From positions 186,001 to 250,000 of the forward strand of contig CP136491.1 in the NCBI GenBank assembly GCA_032768795.1: a stretch of DNA of 64,000 bases, given 5' to 3'. The DNA is from Tremella fuciformis (lineage: Eukaryota; Basidiomycota; Tremellomycetes; Tremellales; Tremellaceae). The notes under the pieces were generated by a model. It had not been told where the DNA came from, did not search any database, and worked only from the letters and a program-made list of their open reading frames with translations. Positions 1 through 8,178 of this stretch are shown in pieces. Made by a program: the position numbers and the translations under genes. Position 1 is the stretch's first letter. Every line of letters begins with the position of its first letter.

Positions 1-654
1 GTACAAGCACTGAATGTACTTTGAGCTTGCTTGCTTAGATGAGTCGCCGTCAAAGCAGGAGCATAGAAAGGAGGACGTAGAGGATTTCCAATTCTCTTGG
101 ACATAATTCTCCACCTCTTTGCATCGACAAGACTTCTGCTCAGCCTCAGAAGCCGAGCCTGTGACAGTAGAATTGTCGGGTTTGCATGCGCTTGCAGGGC
201 TTGGTGACCGGCCGGAACCGTAGGACCTTCCTCGGGATGCTTAGATAGTCGTGCAATATCTTTGTCTGGTCGTTGCTCGTACGCGTGGGCTCAGCGGGAA
301 TTATATCCAGCGGTAAATCCGTGCGTGCCAGACGCATCATGATACGGTCGCAACAAAGGCAGGAAACATACACCAATGACGTGTCTCTTGCCTACCGAGT
401 CTTGTTCGAAGATGCGAAGCTTGCCATCAGAATGTGGTTCAACGAATGTACGTAGCTACTATGACAAGTGACACCAGGGCGATCCCTGACCGAAGACATC
501 ATGGGCTACTGTTTACGGCAAGGGACGGCATTGTTGGGCAGCTTCGCAGACAGGGCAAGTCATCAGGTGCATGTAGGGAAAGGGGCTGAGAAAACTACGA
601 TCATTCTGTCGGACAGAAGCAGAGGCTCACGATGCGATAGTGGATGTTCTCAGG
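1..654. other. No supported gene
   Basis: This stretch holds only short open frames on both strands with no recognisable motif or similarity to the neighbouring family. It lies downstream of the last recognisable member of the family X tandem array. Nothing else could be identified. Confidence 0.5.
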
Positions 655-1353
655 TCAAAATGATTCGGGTTGCACCATGATCGCTTTCACCGAAACACGC
701 ACAGCGACATGTGGGACGAGGCGACGATCGAGGAGAGCATCCGTGAGGACGGTGTAGCGGCCCTGAGATTGCTCGTCGACATCTTTCCTGCGGAACTGGA
801 AGGAGACAGGCTCGGTGCACTGACTGAAGAGGCCATCTATCTGGTTGCATGTCGGGAAGGAAGAAGCCACGTCGGAAGGCTGGACTTGGCCGTCTGACCC
901 TGTCGCTTGCCTCGTTACAACGTTGTGTAGCAATCTCGAGCGACGCGCCGTGAGCTGGGTAACCAGCAGCTTGCTCTCGAGCCAGTCTTCCCCGGGGGTT
1001 TCGTTGGCATAATGTTGACTTTTCTCAGGCAGTCCACTCCGCTGTGCGATGTTGGTGCTCCCCAGGCGCGCCACGAGTGTATCCGGGAATCCGTTCACCT
1101 GGCACAATGGCCTTCCATCGGTGAGGTTTGTAACAAACATCTTCAGCTGCGTGGACATGCTGTGTGATGGGTTCTGCCCGTGCCAACAGCTGTTCGTGTC
1201 TTCGTTGAGTAGCCCGACTAGTTGATCCGGAGCTGTGAGAGTCAACGTGTATGGCCCACCTTCTTTCGCAGACTTGAGACACAACGTGGTGCCCGTCAGC
1301 AAACCTTTGCCATCTGCACCGGAAGGGAAATCCCTCTCGGCCTTCTCAAAGAT
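655..1353 (-). pseudogene. Family X paralog 1 (X1), degenerate
   Basis: This is the most diverged member of the five-gene tandem family X, of unknown function. Read on the minus strand, the frame from about 1353 to the stop at 655 aligns with X3 and X4 over the central block (a TGTTLCLKSAKEGG-like segment against SGTKLSLRALREGD), the LPSHSM-like strand, the VADLG-like motif (here VARLG) and the C-terminal WKFSFE block (here VSFQF). The frame is closed by TAA just upstream at about 1354. Plausible N-terminal homology (GLLLGI) continues in another frame in 1346-1642. No ATG lies at the right place. A frameshifted relic is the simplest reading; an unrecognised intron near 1350 is the alternative. 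Confidence 0.55.
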
Positions 1354-1915
1354 AGAATATTATACCGAGCAAAAGGCCAAAGACGTTTACAAGGGATTGA
1401 GAAGGGTCAACACAGGGCGGGAAACGCCCATGATCCTCCAGCAGCCGGCGGACGAAGACAAAACTGACGTCTTGCTGGACATGCAGGAAACTGAAAGCTT
1501 TACTGAGGTCTTTGAAGATGGCAGGGCTACAGTAGTGTGGCATCTCACTGCAGTGGGATAACGGGCGGATTCCCGCCTCAAAATCCGGCGCCCCATCGAA
1601 CCAGTGACGGACATGCAGAGCTGAGACCATATCTGTGTACAAGTGCAGGCGATGCGGTAGGATCCGTCTAGAGGTAGGCCGACAGTGGAAGGGTCATTGG
1701 CAGAGTGCGATATGCATGATGGCTATCAACAGTATACAGTACATAGTGTAGAAGGCGTGCATTGAGTGCTGGAACGAGCGTGGGACGAGAGCGCCAGCCT
1801 TGGTCATTTGAGGCGCGTGTTGCTCGACAAACAGTACCCCTGTTTCAGTTCTCACAATTCTAGTAATAGGCTGATAGCCGCGTGTAGCGTGTAGAAGCTT
1901 CATGCGTCTGCTTTC
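1354..1915. other. Intergenic / decayed 5' part of X1
   Basis: The minus-strand frame at 1346-1642 contains segments that weakly resemble the N-terminal part of family X (a GRFPP-like stretch, then GLLLGI), which would fit the missing start of X1. Nothing supportable was seen between 1650 and 1915. Confidence 0.3.
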
Positions 1916-2863
1916 CTACATCGTCTCTAGGTGGTCTTCAGTAGAGGTCGTACGCGGGGTGAACTCGAGATGCAGCTGAATATCCGCCACGGGGCGATGC
2001 ACACCCAGACGTTCATTCCGAATATTGTAACGCTCCCGCGTCTGGTCCCGTTCGTCAGGCGCTTCAAAGGAGAACTTCCACTTGTCCGGTAGGTAGGCGC
2101 CATGGAGTGGGAAGCTCGTTGAGAAAGAGCCGTCCTCACGCGCGGTGAACCGGTCAAGGTCCGGCGGCCCCGTGCCGTCGAACATGTAGATAGATGGGTC
2201 CGACAGCTTCACTCTGAAATACGAGGGGTCTCAAGGCCTCTGAATCGGGAGCAAAAGACGATCTTGTGCAGGACACTCCAGTGCGATGCTCTCTCGCTCG
2301 CGAAAGGCTCTGTGCCGGTCCGCCAGACTGGCATCTCCTAAATCAGCGACAAGCCTCCTTGGCCAATAATCTTCACGTGGGATAGTGCCGAGTGCTACGC
2401 TTTCGTGTTTGACCCCAATTGCCAATGTTGCGGTCATATCGTGCGACGGGAATAGTCCATGCCATTCTTCAGAATTGGGGGAAATCGAGAAACGACCGAC
2501 CGTCACGGGCGAGGCCGTCAATTCCTGTTTGTAGTCGTCGCCCACCCGGGATGCCCGTAATGTGAGCTTGGTCTTTGTCATTATCTGGCTTTCGTCGGGC
2601 AAGGCCCGGTCAGCTTCCAAGAGTGAGTCGAGCAAACTGGTATCCGATAAGTCGAGAAACATTTGAGGCTGGCTCGTGGGCTCAAGCGATCCCTTGATGA
2701 TCATGGGCCTCTTCCATATGTCCCTTGTAATTTCCGACCACACTTCGGTGGCACGTTCGTGTGTATACACTTCTGGTTTCAGGGTAGAGTCTGAGGCCCT
2801 CGCCGAGATATGACTCGCTGGGGACTCAACATTGGGAGTGGTGGTGCTCTCAGACTCGGACAT
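1916..2863 (-). pseudogene. Family X paralog 2 (X2) with in-frame TGA
   Basis: The start is taken as the ATG at 2863, whose MSESEST matches the starts of X3 and X4; an upstream in-frame ATG at 3007 lacks family similarity. The frame runs through the conserved W-SEI, SLLDSLLEADRALP, LPSHDMTATL-like and LVADLG motifs. It then meets a TGA at 2231-2233 and continues in the same frame with full similarity (VKLSDPSIYMFDG, WKFSFEAPDE, LHLEFTPRT) to a stop at 1916. X4 has an uninterrupted codon run at this place (LPLEPSDYTVKL). Joined, the product would be about 315 residues against 347-349 for intact members. A single nonsense change is the only lesion seen, so it is either a young pseudogene, a polymorphism, a sequence error or a readthrough case. 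Confidence 0.8.
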
Positions 2864-3275
2864 GCCACTGATTGGGAGAATCTTGAAAGAAATTAACAGT
2901 GGCGAACTGAATCGTGTTCTTGAGCTACATATATATCTGCGACTTGATGCCCGGTGTGGAAAAACGATCAAAGGAGTGGTATCGAAGGAAGAAGGCAGGG
3001 CTTCCATTACTCGAGGGAAAAGTCGGCTCCTCCTCCCTTAGCCAACATGCCAAATGCACGGCAGGGATGAAGCCGTGAAGCTCGCATTCTGCTGTCTGGA
3101 AGAAAGTCATGCAGACATGAAACACTGACTTTGTCTACAAGTATGTACGAGTCACGGTGTGTACAAGTCATGCGTTTTTATCCACATGAGAGGTGCAAGG
3201 TGCGAGTACGGCAGGATACGGGCAGGTGTTAACAGCATCGGCGCAAGAGCGGCAATGAATAATGGAGCGCCAATA

Positions 3276-4319
3276 TCAGTCCCTAGAAGAGCTTGTTTTG
3301 GACGTGCGCGCCGCAAAGTCGAGATGAAGCGTGATTTCGGCCACCGGCTGCCCATATATCTGGAGCAGACTTTCATTTACACGCTGATTGTACTCTGACC
3401 TTAGCCCTGCATCGGACGCTTCAAATGCGAACTTCCACGGGCCTTTGGTGTGGGTGTTATTGACCTGTAAGGTCGAATCGAATGAGCCTGTATCATTTTC
3501 CTCGTATTGATCCGTTTCTGGACTCGTCCCGGCGTTGAACATGAAGAGAGCAGGGTGCGAGAGCCCAATTGGTGCAGAGTAGCGGTCCTCAGGGATCTGC
3601 GATGGGAAACAGAATGGATCCCGGATACGACGGTCCACTTTGGGACCCCTCAGCCGTTCCGCCAAATTACGAGTTCCGAGATCGGCCACAAGTGTCGTTG
3701 GCCAACGATTCGAGCGAACCACGCTGCCGGAACTCGAAAATTGATAACTGCTGCCGTCCAATGAAGGGTTGCCGCGCGCACGGATCTGGAGGGTGGCGGT
3801 CATATCGTGGGAAGGCAGTTTACCGTACCGCTTTCTGGCTTGCCGCGAGATGCCTAATAGACCGACCGATTTCACAGGAAGAGTTAATGTCGCCGAGTAA
3901 GGATCCTGTCCATGTAAAGCCCGCAGTTTGAGCTTGGTACCAGACATAATTTGTTGCTCCACAGGCAAGGCTCGGTCAGCCTGCAAGAAAAGGTCAAGCA
4001 GGCTGCAATTCTGTAGCCAGAGAACCGACTCGCGCCCGGGTCCCCCCCGAAAGTGCCCGATGGCGATGACCGGATCCCTCCATCTTTTCTGAATTTCCGA
4101 CCAGCTACGAGAGGCACTTTTGGGTATGGCCTCTGTGACTGTGTCTGAGGTCGATGCTGATTTCGAGGCTTCATCCGGATCTGAAGTTCGTCCTTGGTCT
4201 GAGTGTGGCTCTGGGAAGGCCGGAGGTGGGGCTGTCGATCCTGGAAAGGTCGTCATCGTGTAACGCACCGCCTCCTCACAAGTATAATGGTGACTGAGCT
4301 TGCTATGACGCTCGGACAT
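3276..4319 (-). CDS. Family X paralog 3 (X3), orphan protein
   Basis: An intact single-exon protein of 347 residues with no recognised domain. The first 75 residues are acidic and Ser/Thr/Pro-rich. After that come WSEIQKRWRDPVIAIG, a leucine-rich SLLDLFLQADRALP helix-like stretch, and SGTKLKLRAL. Two similar beta-rich segments follow (YSATLTLPVKSVGL to LPSHDMTATLQIRA, then LSHPALFMF to TGSFDSTLQV), and finally a WKFAFEASD/LHLDF end block. No signal peptide or membrane span is visible, so it is probably intracellular (inference). The ATG at 4319 follows a TATA-like CTATATG on the minus strand at about 4420. It sits in a same-strand tandem array with X1, X2, X4 and X5. Confidence 0.8.
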   Translation of the reverse strand: MSERHSKLSHHYTCEEAVRYTMTTFPGSTAPPPAFPEPHSDQGRTSDPDEASKSASTSDTVTEAIPKSASRSWSEIQKRWRDPVIAIGHFRGGPGRESVLWLQNCSLLDLFLQADRALPVEQQIMSGTKLKLRALHGQDPYSATLTLPVKSVGLLGISRQARKRYGKLPSHDMTATLQIRARGNPSLDGSSYQFSSSGSVVRSNRWPTTLVADLGTRNLAERLRGPKVDRRIRDPFCFPSQIPEDRYSAPIGLSHPALFMFNAGTSPETDQYEENDTGSFDSTLQVNNTHTKGPWKFAFEASDAGLRSEYNQRVNESLLQIYGQPVAEITLHLDFAARTSKTSSSRD

Positions 4320-4439
4320 TGTGAATTCGCTTCACGGGATGGTTCCGGATATGTATTAGGGGGAAGAACTGGTAGTGCTTGGGTCTGGGGTGATGGGAGG
4401 GGTGAGATACGTAGTCGCTCTATATGTTGGCGCAGTGAG

Positions 4440-4735
4440 GCTGTGTATGAGAAAATGGTCAAAGGAAAGGTAACACCAAAGGAGGTCGAAGCATTGCCAA
4501 AACTCGAAGGTAAACTGTAAACTCTTCTCTACAGTACCCTTTTGCGATGTCAAATATGTGTCGGTCGAGGGCGAGCTCAAGCCTTCGTTTGCGCAGAGAC
4601 GCATGCCCATGCTTCGGTTTCGCCCAATCGCTTGTGCGGCTGTCAGAAGGCTTTAGAGAGTGCGTCAGACGCATGCTGACGTGCGCGATGCATGATCTCC
4701 ATTAGACCAATTCGAAATACCTCTCGACTGCCTGT
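4440..4735 (-). repeat. Conserved upstream module of family X (copy before X3)
   Basis: About 300 bp upstream of X3 is recognisably shared with 6395-6690 (before X4), 13860-14132 (before X5) and, in part, 2950-3040 (before X2). The gene-proximal end carries a TCAAAGGA-like block. The distal end carries the best-conserved stretch, plus-strand ACCAATTCGAAATACCTCTC at about 4706-4725, which includes a CCAAT box. This shows that each duplication carried promoter DNA with the gene. Confidence 0.75.
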
Positions 4736-5219
4736 CAGCATGTCCTTGGCGCACACTGGCATGTCCGCTGTGTCGTCTAAGAGCTCTTTTCGATAGGAAA
4801 GGGCACTTCAGATACGTCGTGAGCCCTGCCCAGCCAAGCTTCCTCAAAAAGCTTCTGAATCCTGGAAGATCTTACGCTGCTGCGTCAAGAGCCAGCTGCA
4901 AGAAATGAGCTACTTTTTCGTTACTCTGCCCTGCTACGACGTAGCGGTCCAGCAAGCAGTGAGGTGCAATTCCTCTCTGGTTGGACAACGAGCAGCCTTC
5001 AACCTCCCCTCATTTCCGCTGCCGAATGACCCGAGCGCGTCCACGAAGCTACTCTGGTGGATGTTCGGAGGAAGGCATGCAAAGATGACGCCATAACTAT
5101 CTCCAAACATACAAGCGTATCAAGTGAGGCGTTTCAACTACCTGCGCCGGCAGAGAAAGTTCCGCTCACTTCATGATCAGGGTGCGAACGGGATGGCCAA
5201 ATCGGCGGTGGGACGATCC
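4736..5219. other. Spacer between X3 and X4
   Basis: No gene is supported. The part at about 4740-4850 weakly resembles the 3' end of the glutamine-synthetase-like gene at 14136-14260: a shared minus-strand AGCTTGGCTxGG and a shared ATGCTGAC end next to the conserved upstream module. It may be a decayed copy carried along by the duplications. Confidence 0.35.
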
Positions 5220-6269
5220 TTAGACGCTCGAGGTGCTTTGGGCCGTCTCCTGGTCGGATGCAGTAGCGGTGGGATATGCCTCAAAGTCGAGATGCAGTTT
5301 GACATCAGCCTTTAGGTGTCCGAAAGTCCCCATCAACTCTTTGTTCGAATCCTCGTTGTAGCCTGGCCGATGCTGTGCGTCAGACTCCTCAAAGGAGAAC
5401 TTCCACCTGTCTTCGAAGTGATGGTCACTGAGCTGGATGGTTGTACTGAATGATCCGGGATCATGAGATCCCCATCCCTCAGATTCCGACCTTCCGGCCC
5501 CAGCGAAAAACATGAAGATAGCGGGGGCCGAGAGTTTGACTGTGTAATCAGAGGGCTCTAACGGAAGCCACCAAGGGAATCGGAAAGGACGTCGTGTGAG
5601 GTCCTGCGCTGTGCGATCGTAGGCGGCTCCTGTTTGTCGATCCGCCAGACTGTGAGATCCAAGGTCAGCTACGAGAACTTTTGGCCACGGCCACTTGCGA
5701 TATGCACGGACCTCATCTTCTGACCGGATACCACGTGCTCGGATATCGAGAGTGGCGGTCATGCTGTGCGAAGGGAGAGTTCCGTGCCAGCCTCCCGCTT
5801 CCCACGAGAAAGAAAAGAGACCGACCGCTTTCACCGGAGCCGTTAGGGTCACTATATAGTCGTCCCCTTCGCGTAATGCCCGCAATGATAGCTTGGTTCC
5901 AGACATGATTTGTTGTTCTACTGGCAAGGCTTGATCAGCCTGCAAGAAAATGTCCAGCAGACTTGTATCCTGTAGCCAGAGGGCGCTCTCGGACCAGGAC
6001 CTTTCCTCGCGAAAACGCCCCACAGCAATCACGGGATCCCTCCATGTGTTCTCAATCTCGGACCACGCTTCTGAGACACTTCGTATGACCAATGAGTCCG
6101 AGCTCGATTCGGAGTCTGAAGCTGATTCTGGATCCAAGATCGCTTCTGGGTCTGCAATCGGCTCTGGGGGTTCTGGGGACATCGATACTGGGGTCGTTGT
6201 TGCAAAAGTCGCTGCCTCCTCCGAAGTATACCCAAAAACGCTGGTGCTGTCAGAGTCGGACACTGTCAT
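5220..6269 (-). CDS. Family X paralog 4 (X4), orphan protein
   Basis: An intact single-exon protein of 349 residues and the best reference for the family. The N-terminal 75 residues are rich in Ser, Asp, Glu and Pro (repeated SDSES-like motifs). A WSEIENTWRDPVIAVG motif and TSLLDIFLQADQALPVEQQ helix-like stretch follow. The body contains two internally similar segments of about 45 residues (YIVTLTAPVKAVGLFS to SMTATLDIRARG, and YTVKLSAPAIFMFFAG to SFSTTIQLS), suggesting a duplicated beta-sandwich-like unit (inference). The C-terminal block has WKFSFEESD and VKLHLDFEA. No catalytic motif was recognised and no function is assigned. A TATA-like ATATAT lies about 120 bp upstream of the ATG. Confidence 0.8.
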   Translation of the reverse strand: MTVSDSDSTSVFGYTSEEAATFATTTPVSMSPEPPEPIADPEAILDPESASDSESSSDSLVIRSVSEAWSEIENTWRDPVIAVGRFREERSWSESALWLQDTSLLDIFLQADQALPVEQQIMSGTKLSLRALREGDDYIVTLTAPVKAVGLFSFSWEAGGWHGTLPSHSMTATLDIRARGIRSEDEVRAYRKWPWPKVLVADLGSHSLADRQTGAAYDRTAQDLTRRPFRFPWWLPLEPSDYTVKLSAPAIFMFFAGAGRSESEGWGSHDPGSFSTTIQLSDHHFEDRWKFSFEESDAQHRPGYNEDSNKELMGTFGHLKADVKLHLDFEAYPTATASDQETAQSTSSV

Positions 6270-6394
6270 TGATTAGAATTGCTGCGGGATAGGCCGGGCT
6301 GGATGGTGGCAGGAGAGACTGGCTGTAAGCGGACGCGTGGTCAGGAAGCGGGTGGAGTGGTTGGAAAAGCTGCTTGTGTGAGATTCATATATCC

Positions 6395-6690
6395 TTAGAG
6401 TCGTGCTTCGCAAGAGAATGGTCCAAGGAAGTCGTACCAAGGGAGGGCGAAAGATTCTCAATACTTCCCGGCACAGTGGTCCTTACCTTTTTGTTATGTC
6501 ATGTCAAATACGGTTTGGTTGAAGGCGCGCTTCGAGCTTGAGACCCCGCAGACTGGCATGCCCATGATCCTAGTGTCGCGTTCGGTCTACCAGCGTGAGA
6601 AGGCATCAGATACAGTACATGCAAATCGTGCGTGACGCATCGGGGTGCCAGCGTCCATTATACCAATTCGACATGCCTCTCGACTGCTGA
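6395..6690 (-). repeat. Conserved upstream module of family X (copy before X4)
   Basis: Same module as at 4440-4735, including the near-identical block at 6647-6688 (plus strand GCCAGCGTCCATTATACCAA). It directly abuts the 3' end of X5 (stop at 6717), so the X4-X5 spacer is essentially only this module. Confidence 0.75.
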
Positions 6691-6716
6691 GCGGTGTTAC
6701 TTAGAGAGCAGGAGTC

Positions 6717-7690
6717 TCAGTCAAACGCTGGGCCTGCTTGGGCCATCTCTTGATCGAGTGCGGTCGTACGCGCCTGAAAGTCGAGATGCAGCTTGATGTC
6801 GGCGATGAGTTGCCCATAGTCCTCAATTAACTCTTCATTCAAACGCTCGTTATACCCAGGTTCTCGACCTGTGTCTGGCACTTCAAAAGCGAACTTCCAC
6901 GGGTGGTGGACATCGTCGCATTTTACCCGGGGGCGCCAATCGAATGACCATGGATGGAAGTTTCCCCTTTGATCAAGTTCACGACTATGTGTCTCGGGGC
7001 CATACAGACGGATAGCGGGCGACGAGAACAGAACTGTGTAACGGGAGTCGTCTATCAGGTCACTCGACGCAAATTGGGAAGAATGATGTACTCGCTCACC
7101 TATAGGGTCGAGGCCAGCTGCTGTTGCTGCTGCAAGTCGGTCCACCAAATTGCGATCTCCCAGGTCGGCCATAAGAGTGGTTGGCCCGCCCCACTGGCGA
7201 AAGACGCTGTTAGAACGTGAGTCGGGTCTACACGCACGGATTTCGAGGGTGGCGATCATATCGTGCGAAGGAAAAAGTCCGTACAAGCCTCTGGCAGACC
7301 ATGCTGTGCTTGAAAGAGCGACCGCCTTCTTTGGAACGGTCAATGTCGCCACATAGTCTTGCCGATACCCCTGCCGTAAAGCCCGCAGTGGAAACTTGGT
7401 GCCAGACATGATCCGTTGCTCCACAGGCAAGGCTTGGTCAGCCTGCAGGAAAAGGTTGAGCAAACTGCTATCCTGCCACCAGAGAAGCGCGTCCGACCTG
7501 TATTCCAACTTCTGAGATGGCTCCACAGTAATCACGGGATCCCTCCATCTCTTCCGGATCTCGGACCAGAACTCGGCACTTACGAGTGCACGCTTTGAAG
7601 GTGAGGTCCATGTTGAGTCTGCGGTCTTTCCTGAGATGAAACCTGATACTGGGTGTGAGGATGCTTCTGGAATGACAGACGGTTCTGGTG
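6717..7690 (-). pseudogene. Family X paralog 5 (X5), C-terminal part, cut by a retroelement
   Basis: The minus-strand frame is open from the retroelement border (7690, with target duplication 7691-7695) to the stop at 6717. It encodes all family X blocks: FWSEIRKRWRDPVITVE, SSLLNLFLQADQALP, SGTKFPLRAL, LPSHDM-like FPSHDMIATLEIRA, MADLGDRNLVDR and WKFAFEVPD. The missing N terminus is at 13693-13777, on the other side of the 6-kb insertion. Taking the insertion plus one AAATC copy away leaves the two parts exactly in frame, with a total near 352 codons like X3 and X4. The gene was therefore apparently intact when hit. An internal ATG at 7535 could give a shortened product, but the native promoter is now 6 kb away. 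Confidence 0.9.
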
Positions 7691-7695
7691 AAATC
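7691..7695. repeat. Target-site duplication AAATC, left copy
   Basis: Five bases directly before the outer TGTTA terminus at 7696. The same AAATC follows the outer terminus at 13692. Five-base duplications are usual for Copia integrases. The duplication flanks the whole composite, not either element singly. Confidence 0.9.
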
Positions 7696-7754
7696 TGTTA
7701 AACAAAAGTGACCGGCCAGTCGAGTGTCAAGGCATTGATCGCCATCTTGTAACA
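7696..7754 (-). repeat. TRIM LTR (3' LTR in element sense)
   Basis: 59 bp, identical to 7925-7983, with a perfect 5-bp inverted terminus TGTTA/TAACA. Confidence 0.85.
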
Positions 7755-7765
7755 CTCCCCCTCGA
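7755..7765 (-). other. TRIM polypurine tract
   Basis: Plus-strand CTCCCCCTCGA, that is TCGAGGGGGAG in element sense, directly abuts the 3' LTR. It is identical to the tract at 8179-8189 in the Copia element. It primes plus-strand DNA synthesis in LTR elements. Confidence 0.75.
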
Positions 7766-7904
7766 GAGATGCTCTTGATACTCTCGGAACCTGGAAAGCC
7801 ACGTGTTCAACACCGTGCGCCTCCCCCTGCAGGCGGCATTCCTGCGGGTGTGAGGATTGAACCCGCGCCTGTAACCTGCGCCTTTGTCTGCCACGCCCAA
7901 GGCG

Positions 7905-7924
7905 GAGACTTGGGACTTTTAATC
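7905..7924 (-). other. TRIM primer-binding site
   Basis: The plus-strand 20-mer GAGACTTGGGACTTTTAATC abuts the 5' LTR and is identical to 13516-13535 in the Copia element. On its plus strand it reads like the 5' side of a tRNA-Lys(UUU) anticodon arm (stem TGGGA, loop CTTTTAA), which suggests half-tRNA priming as known for Drosophila copia. Confidence 0.7.
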
Positions 7925-7983
7925 TGTTAAACAAAAGTGACCGGCCAGTCGAGTGTCAAGGCATTGATCGCCATCTTGTAACA
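7925..7983 (-). repeat. TRIM LTR (5' LTR in element sense)
   Basis: 59 bp, identical to 7696-7754. Confidence 0.85.
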
Positions 7984-8019
7984 GGGAGGTCGTGAGTTCG
8001 ATTCTCACGGGGGCAGCCA
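7984..8019 (+). other. tRNA 3'-end fragment carrying CCA, at the element junction
   Basis: The 36 bases read as the 3' half of a tRNA: a variable-loop-like GGGAGGTC, a T arm with a perfect 5-bp stem (GTGAG/CTCAC) around TTCGATT, a 7-base acceptor strand GGGGGCA, a discriminator G, then CCA. Nuclear eukaryotic tRNA genes do not encode CCA, so a reverse-transcribed mature tRNA is a better source than a broken gene. In element sense it directly follows the Copia LTR and a GA dinucleotide, the position where a primer copy would sit. The discriminator G and the neighbouring tRNA-Lys-like primer site fit tRNA-Lys, but the identity is not proven. Confidence 0.65.
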
Positions 8020-8021
8020 TC

Positions 8022-8178
8022 TGTTACACAATGATGAGAGCCATGCATTCGTCCCTCTCTGCAGTTCTACATATATATAAGAGCGGTCTCTCTGTCAAGC
8101 CATCTACATAAGGTTACTCATTCGGCCGAAAGAGGCAATTCTGACCTTATGGGGCGTCTCGGGGCCTATTGTTCAACA
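8022..8178 (-). repeat. Copia 3' LTR
   Basis: 157 bp, TGTTGAACAA...TTGTGTAACA in element sense, identical to the 5' LTR. A TATATATA run at about 8069-8079 is a candidate TATA box for the element sense strand. Confidence 0.95.

Larger units (their letters stand above)
7696..7983 (-). mobile_element. 288-bp TRIM/SMART-like non-autonomous LTR element
   Basis: Two identical 59-bp direct repeats with TGTTA...TAACA ends (7696-7754 and 7925-7983) bracket a 170-bp non-coding interior. In minus orientation the interior begins with the reverse complement of GAGACTTGGGACTTTTAATC, identical to the Copia primer-binding site. It ends with a purine tract, TCGAGGGGGAG, identical over 11 bases to that of the Copia element. 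There is no coding capacity. The shared priming signals suggest that Copia proteins mobilise it in trans (inference). Its size is at the bottom of the range known for plant SMART/TRIM elements. Confidence 0.8.

Noticed and set aside
273..455. Small plus-strand frame near the window start
   Set aside because: Sixty codons with no supporting feature; expected by chance.
7755..7924. A second tRNA-like stretch (GGTTCAATCC on the minus strand) inside the TRIM
   Set aside because: It has a B-box-like core but the flanking arms do not pair as a T arm, so a tRNA or SINE was not called.
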